Origin: DASVTR01 sp036387475
GTDB taxonomy: Bacteria; Acidobacteriota; Blastocatellia; Pyrinomonadales; Pyrinomonadaceae
DNA length: 64,000 nucleotides
Direction: 5' to 3'
NCBI GenBank assembly: GCA_036387475.1
Contig: DASVTR010000012.1
Span: 338,823 to 402,822, forward strand
Every line of letters starts with the position of its first letter. The stretch's first letter is position 1. The translations under genes and the position numbers were made by a program. Below are positions 41,203 to 50,402 of the stretch, piece by piece. The notes below the pieces were generated by a model. That model was given only the letters and a program-made list of their open reading frames with translations. It did not search any database and was not told where the DNA came from.

Positions 41203-42030
41203 CTAGTTCTTGAACTTGTTGTGCGCGCGGTAGCGGTGGAGCAGTTCTTCGAGAAAGCCTTCGTAGGCGAAGGTGGCCGGGTCGTATTGCGGGCGCAGTT
41301 TATGCAAGAGCGGCGTGGCGACGCGCCATGCCATCCACTCGCGCGAGCGTGGGGGCAAGTCCCAGCGGCGACGCAGGAATGCTTCCACGACCTCTATCTC
41401 GGTCGCAGTAATAGGGCGCAGGTCTGCGTCGAAGCGGACGGGACGAAATGAACGACGCAGCGCCGTATCGCTGACCGGCGCGGCGAAGACCTGATCGAAG
41501 GTCGGCGCTTCGGCCTCGCGCTCGCGCACGACGACCGAGCCTGCGACCAGATCGCCGACGCGCTGGTCGCGGTTGCTGATGAACACGCAGATGAGTCCGA
41601 CGGAGTAAAAGGGGAAGGGCATGATGTCGAAGAGACGCAGGATGTTTCGCACCATCGCTTCCCAGAAAGTGATGGGCCTGCCGTCTTCTCGTATGACGCG
41701 CAGCTTCAACCAGCGCTTGCCCGGCGTCTGCCCGTTCCACATCCACTCGAAGAAAACGAAGTAGCTCGTCCAGACGAGAAAGATGGCGAGAATCATCAGC
41801 GCGATGACCCACTTCGGCGCATCCTTGAACGCGCCGCCGAAGTCTACGTAATTGGCGACCAGCACAAAGGCGATCACCATCAAGGCCATGATGAAGAGTT
41901 GCAGCCCGTGGTCAATCGCGCAGGCCAGAAAGCGATTGCCGATGGACGCCAGCGCGAAGTGCAGCGGGACGCGCTCCGGCGTCTCAATCACCAGCGTCTC
42001 TTCCGTCGCCATTGCTAATTCTGTCGCCAT
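41203..42030 (-). CDS. RDD-family membrane protein
   Basis: From the ATG at 42030 the product is 275 residues. The N-terminal domain, after a short TPERV-type lead, has hydrophobic helices (HGLQLFIMALMVIAFVLVANY, WVIALMILAIFLVWTSYFVF) and the RDD hallmarks: Arg in the first helix (IGNRFLACAIDH) and QTPGKRWLKLRVI plus the FDIMPF helix. The C-terminal 80 residues are soluble, helical and Arg-rich. Function of the family is mostly unknown; some are suggested transporters. The start of the frame upstream (to 42120) runs through a repeat and is not used. Confidence 0.82.
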   Translation of the reverse strand: MATELAMATEETLVIETPERVPLHFALASIGNRFLACAIDHGLQLFIMALMVIAFVLVANYVDFGGAFKDAPKWVIALMILAIFLVWTSYFVFFEWMWNGQTPGKRWLKLRVIREDGRPITFWEAMVRNILRLFDIMPFPFYSVGLICVFISNRDQRVGDLVAGSVVVREREAEAPTFDQVFAAPVSDTALRRSFRPVRFDADLRPITATEIEVVEAFLRRRWDLPPRSREWMAWRVATPLLHKLRPQYDPATFAYEGFLEELLHRYRAHNKFKN

Positions 42031-42037
42031 CAGGGTT

Positions 42038-42069
42038 ATCGTAAATCGTAGTTCGTAAATCGTAAATGG
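42038..42069. repeat. Single-arm repeat of CGTAAAT words
   Basis: ATCGTAAATCGTAGTTCG and CGTAAATCGTAAATGG are tandem copies of one word just upstream of the RDD gene start. No inverted partner arm is visible. Confidence 0.45.
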
Positions 42070-42195
42070 ACGAGCGCACTTTTTCTTCTGACTGTTGACG
42101 ACCAAAGAGTAGCGCAGCAAGCGGCTGCTGCGCTATCCTTCGCGCGCGGGATTCTTTGTTTCCGCAGAGAATGAACTGCTCGTCACTTTAATCTC

Positions 42196-42741
42196 ATGGG
42201 TCAGGTAGAGACCAAATGCGGTTCTTGCGGTGCTCCGGTCGGCGGACTCATTTGCGGTCATTGCGGCAATCTCGCCGCACGACTTGATAACGCGGCGGAC
42301 GAGAATCGAGCGCTCGACGAATATCACAAATTACTGAGCAAGCTCAAACCCGAAGAACAACGTAGCTGGTTATTAGAGTCGGGCTTTCTGCCTGACAACC
42401 GTGAAATCTTAATCGAAGCGGGAATCTACTGCGTTCCGCTGCTTAAAAAAATAACCCTCTACAATGCCGCCGCCGCGCGCCTTGAAGCAATCATCCTCAA
42501 ATTGAAGTTGATGCCTGAGAGTGGGCAGACGCGCCACGCCATCGCAGATTTTCAGGCCAAGATAGAGCAGTACAAGCTGGATAAGCGCAAAGACGATGTT
42601 TACGGCGCAGGTTGTTTACTGCTCATCTCGGCGGCCATCGTCGCCTTCGGCTGGTGGCTGATAAGCGCCGCAGGATTGAGCGTTGCCGTTCCGCTGATAG
42701 TAGTCGTGGTCGTCGTCGTTGTATATTTACTGCTCAAGTAG
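42196..42741 (+). CDS. Zinc-ribbon protein with C-terminal membrane helices
   Basis: The 181-residue product starts with a CxxC-x10-CxxC zinc ribbon (CGSCGAPVGGLICGHCG). A helical middle follows (residues about 30-140, with LKPEEQRSWLLESGFLP). The C-terminus has two hydrophobic helices (LLLISAAIVAFGWWLISAAG and a Val-rich one). The zinc ribbon faces the cytoplasm if the tail is a hairpin in the membrane. No named family is recognised. The proC gene begins 55 bases after its stop codon on the same strand. Confidence 0.75.
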   Translation: MGQVETKCGSCGAPVGGLICGHCGNLAARLDNAADENRALDEYHKLLSKLKPEEQRSWLLESGFLPDNREILIEAGIYCVPLLKKITLYNAAAARLEAIILKLKLMPESGQTRHAIADFQAKIEQYKLDKRKDDVYGAGCLLLISAAIVAFGWWLISAAGLSVAVPLIVVVVVVVVYLLLK

Positions 42742-42796
42742 TGACCTCTCTATCGCCTGCGGAAACTTAAGAGACACGGATGAGGCCCGCCGCCCT

Positions 42797-43711
42797 ATGG
42801 TTTCAAACAACAATCAATCAGACACAGACACGTCGCGCGGCACGGACGCGAACCCGCTCCGTACAGCGCGGCTCTCATTCATCGGCTGCGGCGTGATGGC
42901 CGAAGCGATGATCGCAGGTCTGCTGCGGCAGAAACTAGTCAAGCCGGGACAGATCATCGGCAGCCACCCGCGCCCCGCTCGTCGCGATGAGCTACAAACG
43001 AAATATGGTATTCGCGTCGTCGAAAGCAATCGCGAAGCCGCAGCCCCTCTGCCCGCTACGGAAAAGATGGAAGACGACTCACGGCCCAACGCGGTCGTCG
43101 TGCTGGCCGTCAAGCCGCAACGATTGGGAGGCGTGCTCGCGGAGCTAAAAGGCGTCCTCCATCTTGAACAGATGGTCGTCTCGATTGTCGCGGGCGCTCG
43201 GATTGAGATGATTGCAGGGGAGTTGCTGCATCCTGCTATCGTCCGCGCGATGCCAAACACACCCGCGCAGATTGGCGAGGGGATGATCCCCTGGACTGCG
43301 ACAGAGGAAGTGACGGAAGTGCAGTCGGAGGCGGTGCGCGCGATGCTCGGCGCACTGGGCCGCGAGATGTACGTCGAGACCGAAAGGATGATTGACATGG
43401 CGACGGCGCTTTCGGCCACCGGCCCGACCTACATTTTTCTCGTCATGGAAGCGTTGACGGACGCGGGCGTCCACATGGGATTCTCGCGCCACGTCGCACA
43501 GGAGTTGGTCTTGCAAACAATGCTCGGCTCCGTGCTCTTCGCACAGGAATCACACAAGCATCCTGCGGAACTGCGCAACATGGTCACTTCTCCCGGCGGA
43601 ACAAGCGCCGAAGCCATCTATCAAATGGAGAAGGGCAGCCTGCGGACTGTGCTTTCAAAGGCTGTCTACGCCGCCTACCAACGCGCCGTCGCACTCGGCC
43701 AGCGGAAATGA
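42797..43711 (+). CDS. proC: Pyrroline-5-carboxylate reductase
   Basis: The 304-residue product has the NAD(P)-binding FIGCGVMAEAMIAGL, VLAVKPQ, and MPNTPAQIGEGM of this family. The C-terminal helices include SATGPTYIFLVMEALTDAGV and the RNMVTSPGGTSAEAI motif. It catalyses the last step of proline synthesis in the cytoplasm. The ATG at 42797 adds about 25 polar residues before the Rossmann fold, longer than the norm; the open frame further upstream overlaps the preceding gene and is rejected. Active site complete. Confidence 0.92.
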   Translation: MVSNNNQSDTDTSRGTDANPLRTARLSFIGCGVMAEAMIAGLLRQKLVKPGQIIGSHPRPARRDELQTKYGIRVVESNREAAAPLPATEKMEDDSRPNAVVVLAVKPQRLGGVLAELKGVLHLEQMVVSIVAGARIEMIAGELLHPAIVRAMPNTPAQIGEGMIPWTATEEVTEVQSEAVRAMLGALGREMYVETERMIDMATALSATGPTYIFLVMEALTDAGVHMGFSRHVAQELVLQTMLGSVLFAQESHKHPAELRNMVTSPGGTSAEAIYQMEKGSLRTVLSKAVYAAYQRAVALGQRK

Positions 43712-43747
43712 TGGAAACCTTGCTTTAAGGGTCGGTCGTGGTGCTTC

Positions 43748-44599
43748 TCACTCGCCGCCGTAGCGAATCTCCATCCGGCGAATCTGTAGACTGGCAAGGC
43801 CCAAGACCATCGCCGTCACAAAGAGCAGACCGGGAACGGAAATCCACACGGGCGTCGGCTCGACGAGGATGGCGAACGGGCCTTCGCTAATGGGAATCGG
43901 CGAGAGCGAGTTGAGATAGTGTATGACGCTGAGCTTCTTTAAGACCGGCGGCAGCAGAAAGTTGAGCCACTCCCAGCCGTACAGGATGAGCGCCGGGATA
44001 ATCGGGTTGCGGAAGAACAGCCCGACTACCAGAAAGAACGCGCCGTAGCCCAGACAAGCCAACGCGGTGATGCTCGCGTAAGACAACAACTGCCCTAATC
44101 CTGCGCCGCCCAGCAAATAAGAGCCGCCACCCATCGGTAAATAAAGCAGCAGCATAGATGCGACGGTCGCCGTCACAAACAGCAGCATTGAGGCCAACAG
44201 CCCCGACAGGTACTTTCCAGCCACTAAGACTTCGCGGCGGACTGGCGAGAGAAAATAGTAGTGCAGGCTGCGGTCAACGATGTCGCCGCGAAAGAGATTC
44301 ATGAAAATCCATGCGCAGCCGAAGAAGACGACTGTTCGCAGGATGAGTCCGCCGTAGATATTAGCGAAGATAACGTTGCGCTCGATGGGGTCGCGTATCT
44401 CGTCTGGCGGAAAGGCGACGAGCGCCATGATGAGGGCAAACGGCAGAAGCGCCAGCAGGTAGAGCAGAACGGAGCGCTTGCCCAGGAGATTCTTCTTTAG
44501 TTCGAGACGCAGGATAGCACCCACCTGTCGCAACCAGAGCGACCACGGCAGCGCCTCTTTCGTCCTTTGAGCAGCGGCAGTTTCCAACATCTGACTCAT
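43748..44599 (-). CDS. ABC-2 type permease, second of the operon
   Basis: The 283-residue product has about six hydrophobic helices (LLYLLALLPFALIMALVAF, LLASMLLFVTATVASMLLLYL, ALACLGYGAFFLVVGLFF and others) with a cytoplasmic N-terminus, fitting ABC-2 permeases. It overlaps the preceding ATPase gene by four bases (ATGA), so their translation is coupled. It pairs with that ATPase to export an unknown substrate, or modulates membrane stress. Last gene of a four-gene minus-strand operon. Confidence 0.82.
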   Translation of the reverse strand: MSQMLETAAAQRTKEALPWSLWLRQVGAILRLELKKNLLGKRSVLLYLLALLPFALIMALVAFPPDEIRDPIERNVIFANIYGGLILRTVVFFGCAWIFMNLFRGDIVDRSLHYYFLSPVRREVLVAGKYLSGLLASMLLFVTATVASMLLLYLPMGGGSYLLGGAGLGQLLSYASITALACLGYGAFFLVVGLFFRNPIIPALILYGWEWLNFLLPPVLKKLSVIHYLNSLSPIPISEGPFAILVEPTPVWISVPGLLFVTAMVLGLASLQIRRMEIRYGGE

Positions 44600-45561
44600 G
44601 CGTTTGTCCCTTCTGAACCCGAACCGATCAGGTATTGGTAAACCGCGTTCAGGTCGTCGTCCACCGGCGCGACAGATTCGATGTTAAACCCATCTTCGAT
44701 GACGATGCGATTGAGCAGCAGGTAAAAGCTGTCAGCATCTCTCGTCTTGACGAAGAGTCCGCGCTTGTCTACATGGAGGCGTGCCTCGACAACCGTATCA
44801 TGCTCAAAGACGCGCGACGCTAAGTGAGACGGACGATCACAACGAATGAGAATCTCCATCGGATGCTCTTCCATCTCGTCGCGGACGCCGTGTATATCAC
44901 CTTCGGCGACGACATAGCCGTTATTCAAGAGCACGACCGTATCCGACATCATATCAACTTCGTGCAGAATGTGGCTCGACAATATCAGGTGCAAGCCTTC
45001 CGCCGCCAGTTGGCGAAACAGGCGTATGATCTCGGCGCGGGCCATCGGGTCAAGCCCGTTCAGCGGTTCATCCAAAATCAGCACCGACGGAGCGTGCGCG
45101 ATTGACTGGGCCAGCCGGATACGCTGGCGCATTCCCTTACTATAGCCAGCGACCTTACGGTCAGCCGCATCCACAAGGCTCACGCGCTCCAAAGCCCGCT
45201 GCGTCAACTCGTCGCTTTCCACACGCGTGTGGCCGTGGACTGTGAGATATGATTTGATGAACTCGCGGCCCGTCACACCGCGCGGAAACGAATCGAACTG
45301 CGCGCAGTAGCCGACCTTGTGAAAAAGCTGTTCGGGCTGGTCTGGACGGATGCCGAGGATGCTGATGTCGCCGCGCGTTGGTTGCAGCAGGCCCGTCATC
45401 AAGTTCATCAACGTCGTCTTGCCAGAGCCGTTTGGGCCAACAAGGCTCGTGATGCCGGGCGCAATCGAAAGATTGACGCGGTTGACGCCGAGTATCTCGC
45501 CGTAAAACTTCGAGACATCATCAAAGACGATCATCTGTTGTGCGGAAGCTTCGTTCATCAT
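44596..45561 (-). CDS. ABC transporter ATPase, second of the operon
   Basis: The 321-residue product has Walker A GPNGSGKTT, Q-loop CAQFDS, signature YSKGMRQRIRLAQ, Walker B LILDEPLNGLD and the H-loop SSHIL. It resembles ATPases of multidrug/lipid or Nod-type ABC-2 exporters. Its ATG shares one base with the stop codon of the first permease (TGATG), and its own stop overlaps the second permease, so the operon is tightly coupled. It should power the permease at 43748, or either of the two permeases. Confidence 0.9.
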   Translation of the reverse strand: MMNEASAQQMIVFDDVSKFYGEILGVNRVNLSIAPGITSLVGPNGSGKTTLMNLMTGLLQPTRGDISILGIRPDQPEQLFHKVGYCAQFDSFPRGVTGREFIKSYLTVHGHTRVESDELTQRALERVSLVDAADRKVAGYSKGMRQRIRLAQSIAHAPSVLILDEPLNGLDPMARAEIIRLFRQLAAEGLHLILSSHILHEVDMMSDTVVLLNNGYVVAEGDIHGVRDEMEEHPMEILIRCDRPSHLASRVFEHDTVVEARLHVDKRGLFVKTRDADSFYLLLNRIVIEDGFNIESVAPVDDDLNAVYQYLIGSGSEGTNA

Positions 45562-46475
45562 CAACGCACCACCTCGTAAGCCCTGACTTTACGCACCAGC
45601 AGGTAGAGACAAAAGGCACAGATAAGGGCGAGCGCCAGCCATGAGCACCAGAGCGGCGGCTCAAGCATCACAACGTCTATGCGTTGGCCGTTGATGCGCC
45701 CGCGAAAGTTGCCGGTCTGGCGAACGAACGTGCCGAAGAGTCCTGACCAGACGTTGCCGATATTCGCGCGCAAAGAGATGATGTTGCCCCAGCGCGTCCA
45801 GAAGATGTTGTTGATAATCTGGCCGAAGGCCGACGGGATAAAGAAGATCGCCAGGAGAGCAGCCGACGCCGCCATCCGCCATTTAACGAGCGCCGAGATG
45901 GCCTGCGACAGTAGCGCCAAGAGCAGAATCCAGACAAGGCTGCCAACGAGAATCGCCCCCGCGATGTGCAGGTTTTGCCAGAGCCAGCTTCCGCCTTCCA
46001 GATAAGCCTGAAAGAAAAAGAGCAGCAGGCCCGGAATCCAGGTAATCAGCGAAAGCAGAATCATCACCACAGACATCTTGCCTATCACATACTCGGCGCG
46101 CGAGAACGGACGGCACAAATAGAGCGGCAGCGCGTTGTTCGCCAGATCACGCGAAATCAACGGTGGGCCAATCAGCATGTTCAGGAAGAAACCGATAGTG
46201 CCCTGCCCGATGATGAAGTACTGAAAAAACTCCGCATCAATCGGCACTAGGTCTCCAACGGTCGCGCGCAAGATAGCCATCGCGTTCGCGTTGTGATGTA
46301 AATAAATCAGAATGGACGCCACCAGCGGATAGATAAAGCAGGCCGCGAAGAGCGCGATGAACAGCTTCGAGCCGAAGATGCTGCGGTACGCATGGCGCGG
46401 GATAATCAGAAAGCGCGACCATTCGGGCGTCGTCGGCCCGTCATACTGCTTGTAAGTGTGCTCATAAACAGCCAT
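45561..46475 (-). CDS. ABC-2 type permease, first of the operon
   Basis: The 304-residue product, from the ATG at 46475 with GAGGAA upstream, has six or seven hydrophobic helices (LFIALFAACFIYPLVASILIYL, WRMAASAALLAIFFIPSAFG and so on). A large polar loop lies near the C-terminus before the last helix. An open frame upstream, up to 46832, is only antisense of the ATPase gene and is not used. It starts two bases after the first ATPase stop. Confidence 0.82.
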   Translation of the reverse strand: MAVYEHTYKQYDGPTTPEWSRFLIIPRHAYRSIFGSKLFIALFAACFIYPLVASILIYLHHNANAMAILRATVGDLVPIDAEFFQYFIIGQGTIGFFLNMLIGPPLISRDLANNALPLYLCRPFSRAEYVIGKMSVVMILLSLITWIPGLLLFFFQAYLEGGSWLWQNLHIAGAILVGSLVWILLLALLSQAISALVKWRMAASAALLAIFFIPSAFGQIINNIFWTRWGNIISLRANIGNVWSGLFGTFVRQTGNFRGRINGQRIDVVMLEPPLWCSWLALALICAFCLYLLVRKVRAYEVVR

Positions 46476-46477
46476 CG

Positions 46478-47431
46478 TTAATTCCTCGTCGCGGATTGGG
46501 CAAGAGACTCCTGACCGTTGTTTTCTTCCATCGCTTTCAGGAAGATGTCTTCGAGCGAATCGCGCTTGTAGTTGAGACGGCGAATCTGTACCTCGCGTTC
46601 GGCTGCGAGCCGGTAGAGGTCGCGGACTTCGACGCCGTTTTGCAGGACGAGCTTGATGCGCCGCTCGCCCGTCTGCGCGTATTCGCAGCCAAGCTCGCCG
46701 ATGGCTTCGACAAACGAGCGATTGTCGCCGCGCGTCTCCATCTCCAGAAACTTGCGATTGGCCCTGCGCTCCTCTTCCAGATTGGCGTAGACGGCGATGC
46801 GCCCTTCTTTCAAGACCAGAATCTCGTCGCACGTCTCTTCGACATCTCTGAGCAGGTGCGACGAGAGCATGATGTTGGCCTGACCGCTGTCGCGTATTTC
46901 GCGTATCAGCTTAATCATGCGCAAGCGCGTCGGCGGGTCAAGACCGTTGGTCGGCTCGTCCAGGATAATCAGCTTTGGCCCATGCACAATCGCCTGTGCA
47001 AGTTTGGCGAGTTGCTTCATGCCGAGCGAATAAGTATCAAGCTGGCGATAGCGCGCTTCGCCGAGGCCGACGTAAAAGAGTGCTTCGTGCGCGCGTTCGA
47101 GCGCCGTATCCGAAGGCAGGCCCGAAAGCTCTCCCATCAAGCGTACGAAGTGTACGCAGGTCATCTTGGCGATGAAGGAATCGCGCTCAGGCATATAACC
47201 GATAAAGCGGCGAATCTGCTTTGCACCCGCCGTGATGTCTTCGCCGAAGATATGCGCCGTGCCTTTTGACGGTGGATGAAAGCCAAGCAGCGTGTGAATC
47301 AGCGTCGTCTTGCCAGCGCCGTTTGGGCCAAGCAGCCCGATAGCCTTCCCGCGCATCTCCGCCCGCAGGTCTTTCAAAATCGGCCTGCCGAAATCAACGC
47401 TTAGCCCATCGAGGTCAATAACTGGATTCAT
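46478..47431 (-). CDS. ABC transporter ATPase, first of the operon
   Basis: The 317-residue product has Walker A GPNGAGKTT, signature YSLGMKQLAKLAQ, Walker B LIILDEPTNGLD and H-loop LSSHLL. The ATG at 47431 starts the standard domain (MNPVIDLDGLSVDFG). The frame extends to 47545 through a perfect hairpin, but that part is not domain-like. The C-terminal 90 residues are a small extra domain. Two ATPases and two permeases in one operon may form one heteromeric exporter or two. Confidence 0.88.
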   Translation of the reverse strand: MNPVIDLDGLSVDFGRPILKDLRAEMRGKAIGLLGPNGAGKTTLIHTLLGFHPPSKGTAHIFGEDITAGAKQIRRFIGYMPERDSFIAKMTCVHFVRLMGELSGLPSDTALERAHEALFYVGLGEARYRQLDTYSLGMKQLAKLAQAIVHGPKLIILDEPTNGLDPPTRLRMIKLIREIRDSGQANIMLSSHLLRDVEETCDEILVLKEGRIAVYANLEEERRANRKFLEMETRGDNRSFVEAIGELGCEYAQTGERRIKLVLQNGVEVRDLYRLAAEREVQIRRLNYKRDSLEDIFLKAMEENNGQESLAQSATRN

Positions 47432-47501
47432 TGGCGGTCTCTCAAACTCAACATTCAGGAAACTGTCTGACTCAGAGCTTTGCGCCTTGAGGTTTTCTTT
47501 T

Positions 47502-47546
47502 TTTGCGCCTTTGCGAGAAAAGTTGCGTTTCTCGCAAAGGCGCAAA
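47502..47546. terminator. 19-bp perfect hairpin before the ABC operon
   Basis: TTTGCGCCTTTGCGAGAAA (47502-47520) pairs exactly with 47528-47546 around a seven-base loop. Direct copies of GGCGCAAAG continue to 47570. It lies upstream of the first ATPase and 118 bases after the FecR-protein gene on the same strand. It could end the FecR transcript or act as a leader hairpin of the ABC operon. Confidence 0.65.
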
Positions 47547-47663
47547 GATAAAACCGAAGGCGCAAAGAATCGCTTATGGCTTTGAAACGCTCTCTAAGAC
47601 CATGAAGTAGAAATCTTATCTTACTTTGTATTCTTAGAGAGCGCTTCATCCTTCTCAACGATG

Positions 47664-50402
47664 CTACTTGCCCTGCTTCTCAACAGGCTGCTCCGGCTTT
47701 ATCGAGTCGCCGATGATGTGCTGCAACTCGAAGGCGTTAGGCATGCCGAGCAGGCTGGCGGGGCTGATGCCGAACGGCCCGCCTTCTGTGTTGGCAGCCA
47801 AGACGATGCGGTCACCCTGCGCGTAAGCGTAAGCCAAAGTCGGTGGCTGGTCGGCTCCGAGTTGACGAAGCGCGGCCTGCTGTTCTTCCGACAAATTCTT
47901 AGACTTCGCAGCGCGTTCGGCCAATGGTTCGAGCAGCGGCGCGAGGTCGTGATAGAAGATTGCCGAAAAATTCGCGTTGCCGTCCTGCGGCAGAGCAGAC
48001 TTGAAGCGCGCCGAATGAAGCAGGGTGTGTCCGGCGTCGCGGTAGCGAATCGCGTTGGACAACAGGCCATTGCTCGGCGCGACGACCAGATAGCCGCCCG
48101 CGTATGTGTAATGCACTTCGAGGCCGAAGTCCACAGAGCGCAGCGTGTAGAAGGTGTAGCCGCCAACGCTTGCGCGCTCCCACTGCAAGCCGCCTTTGCC
48201 TTCCCTGCCAGCGATGCGATTGACTTCTTCAACGATGCGCTCGAAAGTTTGTTGAAGCTTCGCCTGGTCGTAGACTTCAAAGATCATCTTCCACGAAGGC
48301 GTCGGCAAAATCGGCCCGTCAATCGTGAAGGCAAACTCACCGCCCAAAGGCGCTGCGAAGTCTTTGCGCACGTCCAGGCCATGCTGCGTTTGCAGTTCAT
48401 TCAATTGCTTGCGTAAATCCGGCTGCACTTTCTCAAGCGCACCCAACAGGTCGTCAACCAGCGCCACGGGTTCTTTAACGACGAAGGCTGTGACGATGTT
48501 CGCGTCCGGCGAGATGAATTCGAGCGCGCCCATTGGGCCGGGCTGTGCGAGCCAGGATGGAATGCCGCGCTTCGTTTCGTTAAAGGTCAACATCGCGCGG
48601 CTTAAGGTCTTGCCGCCCGCTTCCTTCTGCTCGACCATAAAGTGCTTGAGGTTGGTCAGCCCCAACTCGCGGAACATGTCCGCGCGCTGTTGGCCGCCCG
48701 CCTGCTTGGCGTCCTGCTGCATCATCTGCGGCACGATTTTTTCGAGATCGGCGGCGACAATGAGGCCAGCGCCTTCGCGGTAAGTCTCGCTGATACGCGC
48801 GTAGAAGGGCGACTGCGTGAACGTGTTCGTGCCGGGCGCTTTCATGGTCGCGGCGAGACGTTGCAGTTGCTCAAGCTTCGGCGCGGCAGCGAAGATGTCA
48901 CCCTGAATCCAGACCAAAACTTCATGCGCTTTGGCGTCCGCCGCTTGCGGCGCTGCGGTCGCAGGGTCATCAATGATGCGTATGGAAGGCGCGCCTCCAC
49001 TCTGCGACTTGAGATGTGCTAATTGCTGTTCGAGAAACGGGCGGAAGCCAGCCGCGTCGGACAATTCGCCGACGACGAGCGGATACTCCGGCTCACCTTG
49101 TTGGCCCAACTGCGCGCCGACCGCAATCTCGCTGCCGAGATACTTGCCAAACTCGCGCACGCGGTCAATGACTTGATTCAAATTCGCGCCATCGGCCTTC
49201 GATTGTTGATTTTCCTTCCCCCACCATTCGCGTAGCGCAGGGTTCTGCTTGATGCGCTCCTGCATAATCCTGTGCGATTCGGCAATCGTGCCCGTCAGAT
49301 TCGGCAGCGCGCCGTAGAGCACAGTGCCTTCGGGCATCAAATCGAGCAGGCGCGTAGAGTAGCGCACGCCGGGGCGTGGCACACGCGTGTTCAAATCCTT
49401 GCGCAGCGCCGTCAGTTGCGTCATCAGATTCGTGTAGCGCTCGGCGTTGCGGCTCCACTTGATTTCGTCCTTGATACTGATTGGCTCAAGGCTCACGCCC
49501 GTCGTCGTCTGGTCGCCCGGATGCAGGACGCGATCCTGTCCTTGGTGGTCAACGTGTACTTCGCCTTCGATGACGGAGACGCGCGAACCCTTCGTCGCGC
49601 TGTTGACGGAGAAGATAGTGCCCGTCACGGAGACGAGCGCGTCCGTTGTGGCGACGTAGAGATGACGGTCACGCTGCTTGGCGGCCTCGACGATGACGTT
49701 GCCGCGCGCCAGATTGATAGTCGTGCCACCGGAGTTTTCGCTGACGTAAACTTCGGAACGCTCACGCATCTCTACGAGCGAGCCATCGTTTAAACGCAGC
49801 GTCGCGCCCGCGTCCTTAGCTGTGCGAATCTTTTCGCCGCGCTGAATCTTCTCGCCGACGGCGAGCGGGCGGCTGTCCGTGTCTGTTATTTTATAGACCG
49901 TTCCCTGAGCGGCATACATCTCGCCCGCCACGCCGTATGAATAGGTGTAACGCTGGAAGAGCGTGTAAGCGGCGAATGTAAAGCCGACGACGAGCGTGGC
50001 GGCGATGGCCCAACGCCAGACGGGAGTCTGAGACGCTTGCGCTTTCTTCTGCGCGCCAGCTTGTGTTGCGCTCGCGGCAACACGGCCAGAGCGCGCTTCC
50101 TTGAGAGCCTTGCGGCAGGGGATGCACTCCTGCGTGTGGTCTTCCAAGAGCAGGCGGCGCGCGTCGGAGAGTTGATTCTTGAGATACGCGGGAATCAAAC
50201 TCTGAAAGTCTGCGCAGCCGCGTATGTGTTCGACAGCGGTGGCTTCTTCGGTTGCCGCCGTAGTGGTCGCGGTCTCAGCCGCGATGCGCGCCCATGCGCG
50301 CTGCGCCGCGTCGTTGACGATTGACGCGCTCGGCTCTTCCGCGCGAATCCGCGATGTAACATTGTCTATGATTGCTTCAATCTCTTTATGATTACGCTTC
50401 AT
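47664..50402 (-). CDS. FecR/anti-sigma-type membrane protein with large C-terminal DUF3352-like region
   Basis: The 912-residue protein starts with a zf-HC2-like anti-sigma unit (Cys at about residue 63, His/Cys/Cys in DHTQECIPCR near 90-98). A single membrane helix follows at about residue 128 (WAIAATLVVGFTFAAYTLF). Then comes a periplasmic FecR domain (ATLRLNDGSLVEM and the beta-helix-like VSVTGTIFSVN). The last 550 residues look like a DUF3352-type region, about which little is known. It starts 11 bases before the end of the ECF sigma gene in another frame. This fits a sigma/anti-sigma pair with a surface-sensing domain joined on. Confidence 0.8.
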   Translation of the reverse strand: MKRNHKEIEAIIDNVTSRIRAEEPSASIVNDAAQRAWARIAAETATTTAATEEATAVEHIRGCADFQSLIPAYLKNQLSDARRLLLEDHTQECIPCRKALKEARSGRVAASATQAGAQKKAQASQTPVWRWAIAATLVVGFTFAAYTLFQRYTYSYGVAGEMYAAQGTVYKITDTDSRPLAVGEKIQRGEKIRTAKDAGATLRLNDGSLVEMRERSEVYVSENSGGTTINLARGNVIVEAAKQRDRHLYVATTDALVSVTGTIFSVNSATKGSRVSVIEGEVHVDHQGQDRVLHPGDQTTTGVSLEPISIKDEIKWSRNAERYTNLMTQLTALRKDLNTRVPRPGVRYSTRLLDLMPEGTVLYGALPNLTGTIAESHRIMQERIKQNPALREWWGKENQQSKADGANLNQVIDRVREFGKYLGSEIAVGAQLGQQGEPEYPLVVGELSDAAGFRPFLEQQLAHLKSQSGGAPSIRIIDDPATAAPQAADAKAHEVLVWIQGDIFAAAPKLEQLQRLAATMKAPGTNTFTQSPFYARISETYREGAGLIVAADLEKIVPQMMQQDAKQAGGQQRADMFRELGLTNLKHFMVEQKEAGGKTLSRAMLTFNETKRGIPSWLAQPGPMGALEFISPDANIVTAFVVKEPVALVDDLLGALEKVQPDLRKQLNELQTQHGLDVRKDFAAPLGGEFAFTIDGPILPTPSWKMIFEVYDQAKLQQTFERIVEEVNRIAGREGKGGLQWERASVGGYTFYTLRSVDFGLEVHYTYAGGYLVVAPSNGLLSNAIRYRDAGHTLLHSARFKSALPQDGNANFSAIFYHDLAPLLEPLAERAAKSKNLSEEQQAALRQLGADQPPTLAYAYAQGDRIVLAANTEGGPFGISPASLLGMPNAFELQHIIGDSIKPEQPVEKQGK

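Noticed and set aside
40978..41451. Plus-strand repeat-protein gene over the 21-bp repeats
   Set aside because: No ribosome site, and its second half runs antisense over the RDD gene.
47432..47545. N-terminal extension of the first ABC ATPase
   Set aside because: It would be translated through a perfect hairpin and is not like the family; the ATG at 47431 begins the normal domain.
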